This document shows, piece by piece, positions 23,372 through 33,364 of a stretch of 64,000 nt of DNA. The stretch is from Gonocerus acuteangulatus. Taxonomy: Eukaryota > Arthropoda > Insecta > Hemiptera > Coreidae. The stretch lies in NCBI GenBank assembly GCA_946811695.1, contig OX328126.1:3815418-3879417 (forward strand), read 5' to 3'. A program made the translations under genes and the position numbers. Numbering within the stretch: position 1 is the stretch's first letter; every line of letters begins with the position of its first letter. Below the pieces are notes generated by a model. It searched no databases and was not told where the DNA came from. It saw only the letters and a program-made list of their open reading frames with translations.

Positions 23372-26300
23372 CTGAAATTGTATAAGAAAATTAATAAACA
23401 ATAAAAAGTTCATCACGCAGGACCTGCATGACTAAGCACATTACACTGAAAAATTGTTAGTTTATCATGCAACCTCATGAATGTCCTTAAAGTAACCTAT
23501 GTAAATTAAAAATAAGCATAAATAGTTTTGTTACTTTATATTTTTAATCAACAACTGGACCAATTACTAATTTTAGCGCGGTTCCTCCCTCCCTCCATAG
23601 AGAGGAAACCCGCTTATAAGATTGACCTTGTAACGCAATCCAGAAGTGCCGACTAGAAAATTTTATTTTTTAGAACCCACAGGTCAAAAAAATAATGTTG
23701 TTTTCGTATGTATCTTTATAGTCTAATCAAATATCTAATATATAAAATTCTTGCTACATAGTGTTTGCAACAAACTCCTTTGAAACGACTTGACCTATTT
23801 TTATGAAATTTTTTGTGCGTAGTCAGTAGGCCTGAGAATAGGATGTAAGCTATTTCCATACCTCTCTTTTTTCTCCCCACAGAGAGGGAAGAAACACACT
23901 AATATACTAATATTCCATATTATATTCCAAAGAAATATAATATGTAGAATAATGACATATAATAAAATAAACAAGAAATCTTAAATCTATTTATTATAAA
24001 TTGATCACATACATTAAGAACTGAGCCCTCTTAATCTTCTGAACTTGTAATTATTTAATTTAGTTCTTTTTGACTATTTAAATCGCATATTTCCATCGCT
24101 TTTAATCTCTTGACTAATCGCTAAATAATCTATCTCAAAACAGAATACTTGAATTGATTATTTTAATAATCCTTCTTAAATTGTTGATATATGAGAAGAT
24201 ATAGTCGTCGGGGTTTCGGTCTTCTTCATTCAATAAAAAACAACATTTTATAGTTAAAATGTGTTTATTTATGCCAACCTTTTGGTTTCATATACGAGCC
24301 AGAATTCTTCACGACTGTAAAAACAGATATAAACCGAAATGACCCCAGCCTCGACACGGTCTAAGGTGAATCAACCTAAAAGCAACTCATTCCAAAAGAT
24401 GTTTATTTATGTATTTAAATTTTAACATCCATTTATTATTAACTACGAATTTTAGGACGGGTTATCTATAAGGGTTATGCCTTTTCTTTTTTCGAAAGAA
24501 AACCCACCAACCCTAGTGGGAATCGAACCCACGACCTTTGGCACGGAGTGTTAAGTGCCCACGCCTTAACCCTCACGGCCACCGGGTCTCCAAAGGATGT
24601 TTACACGGCGATCTATAATTTAATTTAAATTTTAACGTCCATTTATTATTAACTATGAATTTTAGGACGGGTTATCTATAGGTTACCACCCTTTTCTAGC
24701 CAGGATAGGGGTGATGCCTTTTCTTTTTTCGAAAGAAAAGGCATCACCTCCCAAAGTGGGAATCGAACCCACGACCTTTGGCACGGAGTGTTAAGAGTTC
24801 ACGCCTTAACCCTCACGGCTACCGGGTCTCCGACGATCTATAAGAACCTATGGTAACACCGTTGCTATGACAACTGGAATGGTTATGACGACATGTAAAC
24901 AGATGTAGTTATCGCGAGTGTACCATATCACCCAGGATGCGTTCAAAGACAAAAGAAAATGAGGTCGAGAGACACATCATAATGAGGTATTATGACATTG
25001 AAAGGCGAATCGGTAAAGGGTCATATGGTGTCGTTTATATGGCTTTCAAGAAATCCAACAGTCAACCGGTTGCTCTGAAGAAAATATATGACGCTTTTAA
25101 GAGCAGCGAAGACGCTCAAAGGACTTATAGAGAAGTTGTGTATCTTAAAGCGTTTCGAGGCCATCCTAATATCATCCAGATTCTGGATGTTCATAAGTCT
25201 TCTAATAACAGAGATTTGTATCTGGTTTTCGAGTTTATGGAAATAGACTTGCAGAAATATTTACTCGAAGGAAACAAGATGAGAGAGAATCAGATAAGGC
25301 ATATTATGTATCAGCTTTTGAGGGCTTTGAAATACATACATTCAGGCAATGTTGTGCATAGGGACGTCAAGCCATCGAACATTCTTTTGAATTCCGATTG
25401 CGTTTGCAAACTGGCGGACTTCGGCTTGGCGAGATCGTTGAACGAATGCAACAGACCGGATCCAGGAGGCGGTAAGCTGACGGAATACGTCGCGACGCGA
25501 TGGTACAGAGCGCCGGAGATACTGATGGGCGCTAGGAGGTACCACAAGGTGGTCGATACCTGGAGTCTTGGTTGCGTGCTAGCAGAGATGGTTACCGGCA
25601 GACCGATATTCCCTGGTAGCTCTTCCTTGAACCAGCTGGAGCTCATAGGATGGACCTTGAAGACCTGCAGGGAAGAGATGGAGACAGCGATGGCCTATCT
25701 TGGCTGCAAGGTGAGACTCATTCTGCCATCTTGGCCGAAATGGCCGCTCAAAGAGAGGCTGTCTTCTGCGAGTTCTGAATGCATAGATCTTGCAGCTAGG
25801 ATGCTGGAATTGGACCCCTTCAAGAGATTGACTGCAGCCGACGCACTCAGACACCCGTACATCTTCAGGTACAGGGGAAGGGAACCAGTTCTCAATAGAC
25901 CAATCCTCCCTAAATATCCGGATTCGAAACAGTTGACCATCCACGACTACAGGACTGCGCTCTATAACTACGACAGAAGTCGTCAACAGTACTACCAACC
26001 TTCTTGCTTTCTAAAGAGGAACGTCAGGACGTCCAAACCATCCACAGATCCTGAACACAATCCGAGAAGACTTCATCCAATAAACTCACGACAATCGACA
26101 GCAAAAACTTCTGGAGAAATAATAAGTTGCCGAGGTTACAACCAGTTGAAATTTAGATAATACCACGAATTTTATAACAACAATGCTTTGTTTACGTTTT
26201 TATAATAAAGTGTTTTTATTATTAGATTTTTTTTCATCTATCCGGTGTTTTCTGCTTAAAAATATTTAATTTACATAGAAGGCGTGGTGACAGAAATGTG

Positions 26301-29300
26301 TACTCTGAGCATAAGGTAGTGGGGTTTCGTGATTTTTTTCCTCAGCCCCCTAACGGACTACAGATTCAATACTTACACGAAAACTTCTAAATTTAGTAAG
26401 CATTAAATCAATGCAAATGAAGTGGAGGTTCATTCAGGGATAAATTGAACAATTGGCTTCCTTTTGTCAAAAAATGTGGTATGTAGTTTTGTTACTTTCA
26501 AATACCTTGTGTCAAGAAATTAAAAATTATTAATTTTTTATTGGCCAAACTGTTGGAATGCATTGTCCAGTCCGGAAGGAATAAAAAGGAACGGAAAGAA
26601 ATGATTGGAAAAGTTTTTCATTTGGGAGATATGTCACATTTCGTGTTTAATAAATTTCCATTGATTTATCTTTTACATGAAGTTGTTAGCACTAAAATAT
26701 TTGCTAAAATATTTGAAAATTTGAAATTTGCCGAATTTGCAATTGGACTTTTATGAACTTGGGCAGTGGATCCATCTACTGTCTAACAGCACTGCTGCTG
26801 TTTGCAGGTCAGCAATCCATCAGGAACCATGAATCTATTTGCAAGCGGAACGTCTTCCAATGCAATAGGTCGGTCGTATTTAAATCGCGTGGAGGTTTAC
26901 AAATATGTTGAATGAATCCTGTGAGGAATCAGGATTGGCTGAAGAAGATATTCGTCCAAAATCCCGAACCTCTTGTTAACTTGGAGCTGCTACTGATTGT
27001 GTGTGCACGGCATAAGGATTAACATGAGGCCAAGTATGCGAATTGGGGTTGTTAAATATTCCATTCCGTGTGAATGTGGCTTTGTCTGTTCACAAAATGT
27101 TGCGGCCGAATTGAGGATTAACATTTTTCCTCTCGCAATGTTTTGCACAATTTTTAGTTTTATTTCAAATTTTATTTGAAAACATTTCAAATTATGTGCA
27201 AATTCTGGATTAAAATTATTCAACTACCCTGAAATCTTTCTGAATTCTCCGCTCAAAATTTTTAGTCAAAACTGGGTGCCAAATTCATCATGTAAAACAT
27301 AAATCAATGAAAAATTGAAAAACATGAAATGTAACAGATCTCTCAAATGAAAAACTTTTCCAATCGTTTCATTCAGTTATATTTATTGCTTCCGGAATGG
27401 ACAATGGATACCCACAGTTTGGCCATTCACTGCTTCCGGAATGGACAATGGATACCCACAGATTGGCCATTAAAAAGTGGATAATTTTTAATTTCCTCAC
27501 ATAAGGTATTTGAAAGTAACAAAACTACATTTCACATTTTTTTGGCAAAAGGGAGCCAATCGTTCAATTTATCCCCGAATAAATCTCCACTTTATTTTCA
27601 TAGATTTAATGCTTACTAAATGTAGAAGTTTTCCTGTAAGTATTGAATCTGTAGTCCGTTAGGGGGCTGAGGAAAAAAATCGCGAAAATACTCTGATTCA
27701 TTGATAAAAACAGAAGTACGTTATTGGACGTCCAGAAAGTATCTTTTAATAATGATTTTAGTGAATTAAATTACTGTCTTTTTAAAGGAAATTTTGTCTA
27801 TTTTATGATAGGATAATTAGAATTTAATTATCTTGAACATTTTTTGAGAAAACCTTTCTTATTCATTAAAAATCATGACTACGTTAAAAAAAAAAACAGA
27901 AAATTGGGCATAGCTCCTTTTCCTTTCGGAATCGGGCCATACTTGAAATTAACTTTTTCGTTGGGAATCACCCTGTATATATAGTATACTAAAGTTTACA
28001 AACTATTTACATGTACATAATTGTCTGAGCATTTTAAAAAAAAACTGAAATAAAAATGGTTCTTATGTAATGTTTGGTAGATTGATCTCAGACCGAGACA
28101 TTGGTGGTTAAAATTCAAACATGTTGGTTTCGATCTTCTGAATGGTTTTGACTATGTTTTCCTCAATCTTTAATCATTAAAACAAAGAAAGTAAATGAGA
28201 AACGTGTCTGTATTAGAATTGTTATCCAATTTCTTCCAAAAATCAGCGAATTCAGGAGGTGGAGTGAGCAATTTCTGCTTAGTTTGCAGTAGTGCTTTTT
28301 TTTCGACAATTCGACAAATGTGGCTCTTACCGAAAAATGGACCAAATGTGGTATTTTTATTTGTCGCCGTGGCAATATGGCATTTGACAGGCTGTGATAA
28401 TAACATAGCTAAACTATGATTAATACGGAGACGGGCAGAATTAATGAAAATGTGCTCCATAGAACGGATTGTAAATTATAAGTTATCTTGTAGTTGGCAG
28501 GAAACAAGTTGTGTGTTAAGATTAACAAACAATATTGTAATATGATCCAATTTTTTCAAATAATATATTAACAACTGGGAAGGTCTATAAAAAATATAGT
28601 TAGTTACACCTAACATCAATTATTTTATTTTAAGTTTAACACCTCTTTAATAAGAACTGTGAGGCCCGGTAGCCGTGAGCGTTAAGGCGTGAGCACTTAT
28701 CACTCTGTGCCAAAGGTCGTGGGCTCGATTCCCACTAGGGTTGGTAGCTTCTCTTTCGAAAAAAGAAAAGGCATCAGCCCTATCCTGGCTAGAAAAGGGT
28801 GGTAACCTGTAGATAACCCGTCCTAAAATTCGTAGTTAATAATAAGAACTGAATAACGTTTAAGAAGTCGTTCTTAATAGCTAGCATTAACATTTAAAAT
28901 TCCTTAATTAATAACGTCCCATCATTTATTTATTTAATTTAAATTTTAGTGTCCATTATAATTAAATCAGAATTTTAGGACGGGTTATCTATAGGTTACC
29001 ACCCATTTCTAGCCAGGATGGGGCTGATGCCTACTCTTTTTTCAATAGAAAAAACCACCACCCCATAGTGGGAATCGAACCCAAGACCTTTGGCACGGAG
29101 TGGTATGTGCTGACGCCTTAACACTCACGGCCACCGTCCCATCATTTAATTAAACTGGCACTTCAGGTTTTGCGCCCTTTTTGATACCATTTGAAGAGCC
29201 AACAACTTATTACACCAGTAATAAAACCAAAGACGAACCTTCACCTGGAATGGGTATGTCAAGACTGAGATTTCTACCTGTGGAGCCAATCAGCAGGCAA

Positions 29301-31888
29301 GGGGGTAAGTTCAAAGACGAACCTTCACCTGCAATGGGCATGTCAAGACTGAGATTTCTACCTGTGGAGCCAATCAGCAGGCAAGGGGGTAAGTTCAAAG
29401 ACGAACCTTCACCTGGAATGGGTATGTCAAGACTGAGATTTCTACCTGTGGAGCCAATCAGCAGGCAAGGGGGTAAGTTCAAAGACGAACCTTCACCTGG
29501 AATGGTTATGTCAAGACTGAGATTTCTACCTGTGGAGCCAATCAGCAGGCAAGGGGGTAAGTTCAAAGACGAACCTTCACCTGGAATGGTTATGTCAAGA
29601 CTGAGATTTCTACCTGTGGAGCCAATCAGCAGGCAAGGGGGTAAGTTCAAAGACGAACCTTCACCTGGAATGGTTATGTCAAGACTGAGATTTCTACCTG
29701 TGGAGCCAATCAGCAGGCAAGGGGGTAAGTTCAAAGACGAACCTTCACCTGGAATGGTTATGTCAAGACTGAGATTTCTACCTGTGGAGCCAATCAGCAG
29801 GCAAGGGGGTAAGTTCAAAGACGAACCTTCACCTGGAATGGTTATGTCAAGACTGAGATTTCTACCTGTGGAGCCAATCAGCAGGCAAGGGGGTAAGTTC
29901 AAAGACGAACCTTCACGTGGAATGGGTATGTCAAGACTGAGATTTCTACCTGTGGAGCCAATCAGCAGGCAAGGGGGTAAGTTCAAAGACGAACCTTCAC
30001 CTGGAATGGTTATGTCAAGACTGAGATTTCTACCTGTGGAGCCAATCAGCAGGCAAGGGGGTAAGTTCAAAGACGAACCTTCACCTGGAATGGGTATGTC
30101 AAGACTGAGATTTCTACCTGTGGAGCCAATCAGCAGGCAAGGGGGTAAGTTCAAAGACGAACCTTCACCTGGAATGGGTATGTCAAGACTGAGATTTCTA
30201 CCTGTGGAGCCAATCAGCAGGCAAGGGGGTAAGTTCAAAGACGAACCTTCACCTGCAATGGGTATGTCAAGACTGAGATTTCTACCTGTGGAGCCAATCA
30301 GCAGGCAAGGGGGTAAGTTCAAAGACGAACCTTCACCTGGAATGGTTATGTCAAGACTGAGATTTCTACCTGTGGAGCCAATCAGCAGGCAAGGGGGTAA
30401 GTTCAAAGACGAACCTTCACCTGGAATGGGTATGTCAAGACTGAGATTTCTACCTGTGGAGCCAATCAGCAGGCAAGGGGGTAAGTTCAAAGACGAACCT
30501 TCACCTGGAATGGGTATGTCAAGACTGAGATTTCTACCTGTGGAGCCAATCAGCAGGCAAGGGGGTAAGTTCAAAGACGAACCTTCACCTGGAATGGGTA
30601 TGTCAAGACTGAGATTTCTACCTGTGGAGCCAATCAGCAGGCAAGGGGGTAAGTTCAAAGACGAACCTTCACCTGGAATGGGTATGTCAAGACTGAGATT
30701 TCTACCTGTGGAGCCAATCAGCAGGCAAGGGGGTAAGTTCAAAGACGAACCTTCACCTGGAATGGGTATGTCAAGACTGAGATTTCTACCTGTGGAGCCA
30801 ATCAGCAGGCAAGGGGGTAAGTTCAAAGACGAACCTTCACCTGCAATGGGTATGTCAAGACTGAGATTTCTACCTGTGGAGCCAATCAGCAGGGTAAGTT
30901 TATATATTTGTCTGTTCGCGTTCTACCATCTGCTAAACTGACACGATATTGATGAAATTTGGCCAAAAAATATTTCGTCACAAACGAACCAAGTTGTTTA
31001 ACCAGCAAAATCCACCTACAAGTACACTGTAGTTTTATTTTGTTTTCAGCGAAATTCGTTTAAAAAAATCCTAGTGGATACAAATCGGTTTGCGTTGATA
31101 TGTTTCCAGGTAGGTACTCATTTTATTGGTTCATTGGCTGGGAGAATCGTATACAACCTCTTTCAAGGTGACATCTTTAACCGTATTTGTTGAAAGTGGG
31201 AACAAATAGAATTTGAATTTCGTGTACTCTAAAAAAAAAAAACAAATGGAGTGGGCGATTTCTTCACAAGTTTGACATTTATTATATTACAGTAGAACCT
31301 CTCATATTCGACCTTCCCATAACCGACCCCTCCCGATATCCGACCGTCTTTGATTCACCGTAATAAACAACAGTTGAGAAGAAATCGACTCGGATGAAGA
31401 CGAAACCACCAGTGACGACGCAGTGAGTCCTTCTGCTGCTAAGGACACCTTGGACAAAGTGCTCAAATACATCGAGCAACATCAAACATTGCAACCCCAA
31501 TGGATGAATTGTGGGCAAAAAAGTGGAGGGCCACTTCTGCAAAGTAAAGATTAACAAAATTAAAACAAAAATCCATAACTGAATTCTTTAAATAATGTTT
31601 GCTTAAATTTTGTTCATCTTTTCAAAAGAGAAAATGTTTTAAATATATATATCAACAGTTTCACAATTACAATAAGTTGTATTACAGTATTCACTGTATA
31701 TTATAGCTATTTTTATAACATTGAAAGGTGTTTTTTTGTTTCTCCCGATATCCGACCTTTTGGCCGTTCCGACCATGGTCCGGTCCCGTCTTGGTCGGAT
31801 ATAAGAGGTTCTACTGTATATACTTTCGTTACATTACGAGGAAGTATTAAAACAAAATTAATCAACAGATATGAGTAGGACCACACCC

Positions 31889-31933
<45 letters not shown>

Positions 31934-33364
31934 GGCGCATCAACTATTTGGCTATTAGCGCCGAGATATTTCGGATATAAGTACTGTTTCGTTTTTCCTT
32001 TGAACGAGTTAACTCGGCCGATGAAAATTGTACAGATATTTAATGCCGGATATTCAATCACCTGTAAAGGTATTTCCTTGATTGATATTGATATTAACTA
32101 TTATTATCCTAGACTACAGTTTTGTACTACTTTTGGCTAGTTTGTGTTGTTTTCTCCGCCTGCTTTTGTAATGTTATAAATTATAATTAATATCTTGTTT
32201 TTTTTTAAAACATTGTTTTTGTTTAATCGGTAATAAAATGGTTTTAAAAAAAATATTTATATTATTTTCGGTACAGTTTTTTAAAATACCAATTAAGGGG
32301 TTAAAGGACTTTTTATACGCCAAATATTTTGATAACGGTTGCTTAGTAAGCTGAAGTTGATCATTCGAAGGTCTAATATATTTTCCACAAAAAATACTCA
32401 GGTATAAATTACGATAGGTCAAGTTCAGTCGGTAAACCCGTAATTGAAGTTTTCAATATTTCACGGAATATAGGCACTTTATTGGAAACAAGGCATGACA
32501 CAGTTCTTGTGGTTCGGACTGACTAATATTATACTCTTAAAACAGGCTACACACGGCCAGGCAGGCCTGTCATTTAGGCGTGAACAATCCGCCTGAACGC
32601 CGGTGGGTCTGTCAGTTAAGACCGTTAAGGCGGCCAAAATATATACACGTTCAGGCAACCGGCGTTCACGCGGACCTGAATCATGTGTAGCCTGCTTAAC
32701 TTTTACTTGAAACTTAACATCTGTTGTTTGCTTACCATGAAATAAAGCTGGAGTACAAAGATGGCGTCTTGTGTGACGCAATCTGGCAGGCTATCCTCTC
32801 TAGACAGTACTCGGACTCCATGACCTGACGGAGAGTGTGGAGAATGCCGACAGGTCTGACGGGCATCGGGATCTCCCGCTTCTTCCTTCCTGCAGCTGTG
32901 GTGGTGGTCTGTGCGAGGACGGGGATCGGGAGAAGGAGTAGCAGAGGAAGCAGAAGTGGGAGGAGGAGGAGAGGAGCAAGAAGCAGAGGCAGGAGGAGTG
33001 GGAGGAACAACGGGATGAGAGCAAGCTTCGCTAGCTTGAACAGCTTCACGGCGAACAGGAGCTTCGTAAGGAGCAGGATAAGGAGGATGGGCAACTTCAG
33101 AAGGAGGATGATGGCAATGCCGATAGTCTTAACCTTCACGATCAGCAGCTTCAGAAGCGCGAGGATACCTATCGAAGTCAGAGTGTCGGGTCCCGATTTG
33201 TGCGGCCGTACCCTGGTTTGGGTGTAATATCCTTCCGCCGACGGCTCCGAGACTTCTATCACTTCATGATGATGGTACTCCGATGGGTAGTGTCTAGCTT
33301 CATCTGCACCCTCGCAAAGCACTCCATGGAGGAGACTCAAAGCCAACAGGTAGACCAACAACAT
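23233..33364 (-). CDS. Secreted leucine-rich four-cysteine protein, two exons
   Basis: CDS segments 32736-33364 and 23233-23371 join in phase (TG|G makes Trp210) to give 255 aa. I do not recognise a named family. Seen: signal peptide about 1-18; a polar His/Glu-rich part (20-60); a long hydrophobic Leu/Ile/Lys then Pro/Leu stretch (65-151) that could cross or lie on a membrane; a basic GRKKR site at 159-163 suggesting furin-type cleavage; and a C-terminal domain with four Cys (187, 193, 242, 247) containing CLERIAC and HPRFESYIIAYEKA. The exon 1 ATG sits directly after TTGTTTCAG, so an untranslated or short coding exon may lie upstream. The 9.4-kb intron contains the MAPK15-like gene on the other strand. 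An Osiris (DUF1676) relationship was considered and is not supported by motifs I can see. Confidence 0.72.
23574..23900. mobile_element. Dispersed repeat fragment with GC hairpin, possibly Helitron-like
   Basis: Starts with a hairpin (GCGGTTCCTCCCTCC paired with GAGAGGAAACCCGC) and continues with AATCCAGAAGTGCCGAC and later TATAAAATTCTTG, ACAAACTCCTTTGAAACGAC and TTTTTATGAAATTT. The hairpin segment recurs at 49975 and 54640, and in altered form at 52440. Such blocks are common in insect non-autonomous DNA elements; the class is inferred. Confidence 0.5.
23901..24402. other. Intronic, nothing recognised
   Basis: AT-rich part of the secreted-protein gene intron. Confidence 0.4.
24403..24591 (-). 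mobile_element. SINE-A with near-perfect duplication
   Basis: Full head, B box GGTTCGATTCC and (AAAT)n tail. CCAAAAGATGTTTA precedes it and CCAAAGGATGTTTA follows it, a slightly diverged target duplication. Confidence 0.9.
24619..24831 (-). mobile_element. SINE-A with 10-bp target-site duplication
   Basis: Full-length copy in tandem with the previous one. CGATCTATAA occurs at 24609-24618 and 24834-24843. The head lies only about 30 bp from the X-box of the kinase gene, so the SINE's Pol III promoter abuts the kinase promoter and points away from it. Confidence 0.92.
24861..24874. promoter_or_regulatory. X-box (RFX site) upstream of the MAPK15-like gene
   Basis: GTTGCTATGACAAC fits the RFX consensus RYYNYY-N(1-3)-RRNRAC with a two-base spacer. 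It ends 62 bp before the kinase ATG. RFX factors bind such sites in promoters of cilium genes. Function is inferred from match, distance and the gene. Confidence 0.7.
24937..26160 (+). CDS. MAPK15: MAPK15/ERK7-type mitogen-activated protein kinase, single exon
   Basis: 407-aa serine/threonine kinase. Atypical MAPKs of this type act at the base of cilia and in secretion and autophagy, and commonly autophosphorylate their own activation loop. Seen: glycine loop GKGSYGVV (27-34), ATP lysine Lys48 in VALKK, HRDVKPSN (141-148), DFG (161-163), TEY activation motif (182-184) in LTEYVATRWYRAPE, and an MAPK insert followed by ELDPFKRLTAADALRHPYI (291-309). DAFKSSEDAQRTYREVVYL and FEFMEIDL are typical of the ERK7 branch. 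The basic, low-complexity C-terminal tail of about 95 residues is shorter than in vertebrates. ATG 24937 is chosen because EVERHII precedes the kinase core as in relatives; a second Met is at codon 16. No intron. It lies within the intron of the minus-strand secreted-protein gene. All catalytic residues are present, so it is probably active. Confidence 0.93.
   Translation: MRSKTKENEVERHIIMRYYDIERRIGKGSYGVVYMAFKKSNSQPVALKKIYDAFKSSEDAQRTYREVVYLKAFRGHPNIIQILDVHKSSNNRDLYLVFEFMEIDLQKYLLEGNKMRENQIRHIMYQLLRALKYIHSGNVVHRDVKPSNILLNSDCVCKLADFGLARSLNECNRPDPGGGKLTEYVATRWYRAPEILMGARRYHKVVDTWSLGCVLAEMVTGRPIFPGSSSLNQLELIGWTLKTCREEMETAMAYLGCKVRLILPSWPKWPLKERLSSASSECIDLAARMLELDPFKRLTAADALRHPYIFRYRGREPVLNRPILPKYPDSKQLTIHDYRTALYNYDRSRQQYYQPSCFLKRNVRTSKPSTDPEHNPRRLHPINSRQSTAKTSGEIISCRGYNQLKFR
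26204..26209 (+). terminator. Poly(A) signal of the MAPK15-like gene
   Basis: AATAAA 44 nt after the stop codon, followed by a T-rich stretch. Confidence 0.75.
26326..27690 (-). mobile_element. Tc1/mariner-superfamily element remnant with long inverted repeats
   Basis: The left arm (26326-about 26720) and right arm (about 27230-27690) are inverted copies, sharing CTCAGCCCCCTAACGGACTA, CAGATTCAATACTTAC and TGTCCATTCCGGAAG-like words. The centre on the minus strand has TFTRNGIFNNPNSHTW and HVNPYAVHTQ, a conserved stretch near the second catalytic Asp of Tc1/IS630-type transposases, with stops and frameshifts. The right arm also carries a 50-bp internal duplication (CTTCCGGAATGGACAATGGA twice, from about 27390 and 27432). 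Confidence 0.75.
27691..28162. other. Intronic, unassigned
   Basis: AT-rich. GGGAATCACCCTGTATA at about 27962 resembles the ends of common insect DNA elements, but no partner end was found. Confidence 0.35.
28170..28460 (-). other. Unrecognised 96-codon open frame
   Basis: The frame MEHIFINSARLRINHSLA onward has a basic, hydroxylated N terminus like a mitochondrial targeting sequence and contains PPPEFADFWKKLDNN, which looks protein-like. I do not recognise it and see no splice or promoter support. It may be an exon, an old gene fragment or chance. Confidence 0.2.
28663..28847 (+). mobile_element. SINE-A copy
   Basis: Head GAGGCCCGGTAGCCGTGAGC, B box GGCTCGATTCC, body CATCAGCCCTATCCTGGCTA and tail CCCGTCCTAAAATTCG. 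Confidence 0.9.
28929..29134 (-). mobile_element. SINE-A with 14-bp target-site duplication
   Basis: CGTCCCATCATTTA lies at 28915-28928 and 29135-29148, flanking a complete minus-strand SINE-A. It lies face to face with the SINE-A at 28663. Confidence 0.92.
29226..30893. repeat. 84-bp tandem array, 20 copies
   Basis: Twenty near-identical 84-bp units; differences are almost confined to the GGAATGGGTATG/GGAATGGTTATG/GCAATGGGTATG segment. The period is a multiple of three, so a 28-aa repeat frame stays open on both strands. The longest plus frame starts only at a TTG, without a leader. Every complete unit contains GGGGTAAGTTC, a consensus-like 5' splice site. The last copy loses a few bases at that point and runs into unrelated repeat DNA. 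It lies in the intron of the secreted-protein gene. Confidence 0.95.
30894..31250 (+). repeat. Dispersed repeat, homologous to 50150-50470
   Basis: TATATTTGTCTGTTCGC, ATTGATGAAATTTGG, TTAACCAGCAAAATCC, GCGAAATTCG and CTTTAACCGT occur in the same order at both sites. Widespread insect repeat type, class not certain. Confidence 0.7.
31290..31816 (+). mobile_element. Tigger/pogo-like DNA element, non-autonomous
   Basis: TA duplications (31288-31289 and 31817-31818) flank inverted ends CAGTAGAACCTCT and AGAGGTTCTACTG, with CGATATCCGAC-type subterminal words. Inside, 31378-31554 encodes EEIDSDEDETTSDDAVSPSA to LLQSKD and a stop, the acidic C-terminal tail of a Tigger-type transposase. The catalytic domain is deleted; 527 bp remain. 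Confidence 0.85.
31893..32060 (-). mobile_element. Headless retroposed fragment with the shared SINE tail
   Basis: On the minus strand: sequence ending in GGCGCTAATAGCCAAATAGT, then TGATGCGCCGTT and poly(A) of about 38 nt. Same tail as the fragment at 47567 and similar to that of SINE-B and the 5S SINE. The 5' limit is approximate. Confidence 0.7.
32061..32542. other. Intronic, nothing recognised
   Basis: AT-rich part of the secreted-protein gene intron close to its donor site. Confidence 0.4.
32543..32694. mobile_element. MITE, hAT-like candidate
   Basis: A 152-bp GC-rich element with inverted ends CAGGCTACACACG and CATGTGTAGCCTG and further internal inverted similarity (CAGGCGGATTGTTCACGC against CGCCGGTTGCC-type words). 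No clean 8-bp duplication. It sits about 40 bp inside the intron donor of the secreted-protein gene. Confidence 0.65.
32736..33364 (-). CDS. Secreted-protein gene, exon 1 of the coding region
   Basis: From MLLVYLLALSLLHGVLC to SLYSSFIS plus two bases; donor TCATG|GTAAGC. Reading through the donor would hit a stop after one codon, which supports splicing here. The exon is GC-rich, consistent with coding use. Confidence 0.82.

Noticed and set aside
28170..28460. Mitochondrial protein gene
   Set aside because: The N terminus looks like a targeting sequence, but the frame matches nothing I know and has no splice or promoter support; kept only as a low-confidence open frame.
29181..30941. 586-codon plus frame and 538-codon minus frame over the 84-bp array
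   Set aside because: Open because 84 is a multiple of three; the plus frame opens at TTG with no leader, and there is no unique domain. The splice-donor observation is kept as a finding.
32736..33364. Osiris (DUF1676) family membership
   Set aside because: Signal peptide and hydrophobic stretch fit loosely, but the N-terminal two-Cys region and the C-terminal motif expected of that family are not seen.
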